Assembly (NCBI GenBank): GCA_030323885.1
Contig: CM059192.1
Coordinates: 65,031,593 to 65,095,592, forward strand
Reading direction: 5' to 3'
Origin: Branchipolynoe longqiensis
Lineage: Eukaryota > Annelida > Polychaeta > Phyllodocida > Polynoidae
Length of the DNA: 64,000 bases
Of this stretch, positions 61,656 through 64,000 are shown one piece after another; the first letter of the stretch is position 1; each line of letters opens with the position of its first letter. Made by a program: the position numbers and the translations under genes. The notes under the pieces were generated by a model. The model saw only the letters and a list, made by a program, of their open reading frames with translations, was not told the origin of the DNA and ran no database searches.

Positions 61656-62960
61656 AGTTGCATGGTCCGATGACGTTCGAATTTTTGCATAATTCTTTAG
61701 ATAAATAAATCAGGTTGACTATTATAACCTACTATTCAGTATTCTTGTATGGTGTATTGTCACCATGTCTATTTAACCTGTACACAGAGATGATTTTCAG
61801 ACACATTGAAGATTGCACGGGAGTGACAATAGGTGGCATGAATGTCAACAATCTTAGATATGCCGATGACAGTGTAATACTAGCAGACAGTGAGAAAAAC
61901 CTACAAGATATAGTGAATAGAATCAATAAAGCTGGAATACTATTCAACATGAAGATGAATGCCAGGAAGACCAAAACAATGGTTATAAGTAAAAAGACAG
62001 ATAAACCAAATGTCAATATAACCATAGATGGCACAAACATAGAACAAGTATCCGAATTCATATATCTCGGACAAAAGATTACAAATGATGGGAGATGTGA
62101 GGAAGAAATTAAAAGAAGGATAACAATAGCCCGAACAACATTCTCCAAAATGTATAGAGTGTTAACATCAAGTAAGATATTAATACAAACAAGGAAGCGT
62201 ATTCTTCAGTGTTATGTGTGGTCTACTCTAATGTATGGGGCTGAGACATGGACAATCTCTAAGAAAATGTACAAACGTTTAGCAGCATTTGAGATGTGGA
62301 CTTATCGAAGGATGATGAAAATATCATGGACAAAGAAGATCACCAACAAAGAAGTTCTCAGAAAAATTAAAAATAAGAAAAGCTTGTTTGCCACTATACA
62401 GACAAAGAAACTTATTTATTTTGGCCACATCATTCGTCAGAGTTCAATATACCGTACATTGTTGGAAGGGAAGGTGAATGGCAGCAGAGGGAGAGGGAGA
62501 CCAAGAACATCATGGTTTACAAATATTTCACAGTGGACAGGCTTGAATTATTCACAGTCTATCAGAACAGCACACCATCGGAACAAGTGGAGAACCATTG
62601 CATCCAACCCTCGACTAGAGGACGGAACTATTGATTGATTGATTTAGTATTCCGGAGTCATTTGGATGAGAAATGGCTAGTTTTGGAGCCATTTGAGCTG
62701 AAAGAACCTAAAATCATTTTGGTAAGCTTGTCAAAAGTCTTCTTGTTATGGCTCAGATTCACATCTCGCAATGGTCACATGATGAGGAATGACTTATTAA
62801 TGTGTAGGTAGTCTGGAACCTGACTAATTCACTGATTATTCTGCATGGGGTGTCACAAAGCCTTAGCTAATACACCAGTGCCTAAGTTGGATATATAGAA
62901 TCAAATATATGTAAGTGTTTTGATTTTGAAAAAAAAAAAGTTTCATCGGACCATGCAACT
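61656..62960. mobile_element. TTAA-flanked MITE opened by a LINE fragment
   Basis: TTAA at 61652-61655 and 62961-62964. Ends AGTTGCATGGTCCGATGA and its exact inverse TCATCGGACCATGCAACT. MITE sequence occupies about 61656-61728 and 62650-62960. The middle is replaced by the RT fragment and its TTGA tail. A possible short duplication AGTATTC flanks the LINE piece (61738 and 62647). Confidence 0.75.
61735..62638 (+). pseudogene. LINE RT fragment (C-terminal two-thirds)
   Basis: Open frame of about 300 aa starting inside the RT domain: GVLSPCLFNLYTEMIF, NNLRYADDSVILADS (YADD active site), FNMKMNARKTKTMVI, SEFIYLGQKITNDGR and the C-terminal LMYGAETWTISKKM, GHIIRQSS, GRGRPRTSWF. Similar in plan to the LINE at 22137 but a different family. 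The frame is intact; the endonuclease and first RT motifs are absent (5' truncation). Ends in a (TTGA)n tail at 62630-62645. Confidence 0.8.
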
Positions 62961-62964
62961 TTAA

Positions 62965-63231
62965 TAATGCCTTTCTCAATTTAATGTATCTAAACTGTTA
63001 TTTTCCGACATGGGGTTTGGGCCTTGAGGGATATTCAGATGAGTATTGGCTTGAGGTGGCAGCCATGTTTAAACACATCCAGGAGCTCTGACGTACTCAA
63101 ACCAAACATTGGAGTGATGATGTGTTTATTTAATAACTCCGCGGCTTTCAAATAGTGAGAACTTTGATTACTAGTAGGGCCTACACTCTACACGTTGAAT
63201 GTACTATGTATGTATATTATATATTTTTTAA
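62965..63231. other. Unassigned spacer
   Basis: AT-rich sequence with no recognised feature. Confidence 0.4.
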
Positions 63232-63556
63232 GCGTTCTCTGTGGCGGAGTGGTTAGAGTGTCTGACTTTTTTCTAGGTCAGACTCCTAATCTGAGGGTCG
63301 GCGGTTCGATTCCCCGTGCCCCCAGCTCTGCCAATTTGGATTTCCACCGCTGTGTATAACTTACAGCGTCATCAAAGGCCGGTTGCTCTCATACCATGTC
63401 TATGTGGTGTGGGAGGTTAAGAATCCCTTGGGTCGGTAAAAGTGTAGGCTCAGGCTTTCTATCGACCAGCAGTGGAATGAGGAAGACCAGTCGTCTATGA
63501 CTGAAATTTCCCCTGCTTAAACAACTAATGGACCAAAAATTAAAAAAAAAACACCT
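63232..63556 (+). mobile_element. Full-length tRNA-derived SINE (family B)
   Basis: Head: GTGGCGGAGTGGTTAGAGTG (box A) and CGGCGGTTCGATTCCCCGTG (box B), like a tRNA with a long variable arm (Ser/Leu type). Core: 'GTGTAGGCTCAGGCTTTCTA'. Tail: GTGGAATGAGGAAGACCAGT ... CTTAAACAACTAATGG, then A10. The acceptor stem is imperfect, so I call it a SINE and not a tRNA gene. Confidence 0.8.
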
Positions 63557-63847
63557 ATGGCGCCTCCTGTCCTATACCAAGAACACTACGGCCACCACTG
63601 GGCCCTACCCGGTCGGCCGCCGCTGAAGTATGGTGGCGCCACTTAGCGGGTACTGCCCAAACCTTTCTAATTCTTTGACAGAGCATCCAATGTGTCAACC
63701 TATGGCACTTCAGCAGCGATGTGAGGCTACGTGATTAAAAAAAGACTTCCCCACCATTAAAAAACCCTTTTCCCAGAACTTCTGAGGCCAAACTGCTCAA
63801 AACAGTGACAAAGAAACCAACAAATCAATAAATCAACACAATGTAAA
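63557..63847. other. Unassigned spacer
   Basis: No gene or repeat recognised. A GC-rich 70-bp piece with GGTCGGCCGCCGCTGAAG lies at 63605-63655. Confidence 0.4.
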
Positions 63848-63979
63848 CAGTTGCAAGCCTTTCATATGTAATCCAATATGGCCACCGGAAGTTGTCTCAT
63901 GTCTCTAGAGGGGGTGTAATTACGTCATGAGACAACTTCCGGTGGCCATATTGGATGACATACAGAAGGCTTGCAACTG
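63848..63979. mobile_element. Hairpin (fold-back) element
   Basis: Arms CAGTTGCAAGCCTT...CCAATATGGCCACCGGAAGT...GTCTCATG (63848-63901) and the inverse (63926-63979) pair over about 50 bp, around a 24-bp loop. Non-coding, likely a small palindromic MITE. Confidence 0.8.
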
Positions 63980-64000
63980 CCTACACTGTGGTTATTTACT

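Noticed and set aside
63236..63322. Functional Ser/Leu tRNA gene
   Set aside because: Box A and box B are good, but the acceptor ends do not pair well. The sequence continues into a SINE core and an A-rich tail.

Overview
The window looks like intergenic and intronic DNA from an animal with a repeat-rich genome, most likely a marine mollusc. The main taxonomic clue is a minus-strand SINE at 19742-20925. Its tail ('...CGGCTATTGGATGTC...' next to 'GAACCAGTTGTGGACCACTGG') resembles the common tRNA-derived SINE of gastropods and bivalves. Nothing here is bacterial: the only host gene has introns with consensus GT/AG borders, and everything else is eukaryotic mobile elements, satellites and microsatellites. 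No bona fide rRNA, tRNA or CRISPR locus was found. The species call is an inference.

Layout. 1-4770: fold-back DNA elements with terminal inverted repeats (TIRs), two of them inflated by TGTGTCTC-type microsatellites. 4921-16395: a Gypsy-type LTR retrotransposon whose gag is split by a nearly complete tyrosine-recombinase (YR, DIRS/Ngaro-like) retrotransposon at 5479-12148. 16400-21950: SINEs, LINE scraps and a triplicated tRNA-like unit. 22065-30240: two copies of one endonuclease/RT LINE, with MITEs, a CGG-type minisatellite, a CpG-rich stretch and TATG microsatellites. 30300-35915: a tandem repeat, more SINEs and a second, very GC-rich, 5'-truncated YR retrotransposon. 36390-38940: a Jockey/CR1-like LINE on the minus strand.

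39117-58208: the host gene, a secreted chymotrypsin/elastase-like S1 protein on the plus strand. Six coding exons (813 nt, 270 aa) all join in frame. Asp102 and Ser195 are present, but the AAHC motif reads SASSC, so catalytic His57 is missing and the product is predicted to be a non-catalytic serine protease homologue. Its introns hold about 18 kb of repeats. Three tandem arrays touch its exon borders: a 42-bp array just before exon 2, a 43-bp satellite (about 180 units) that begins exactly at the exon 3 splice donor, and a 51-bp array that begins inside exon 6 and duplicates the stop-codon region through the 3' UTR.

58640-64000: a 69-bp minisatellite, SINE pieces, a TTAA-flanked MITE containing a LINE fragment, a full-length tRNA-headed SINE and a terminal hairpin element. 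Many mobile-element reading frames carry one or two frameshifts or stops. Part of the 43-bp satellite looks like duplicated or poorly polished assembly.
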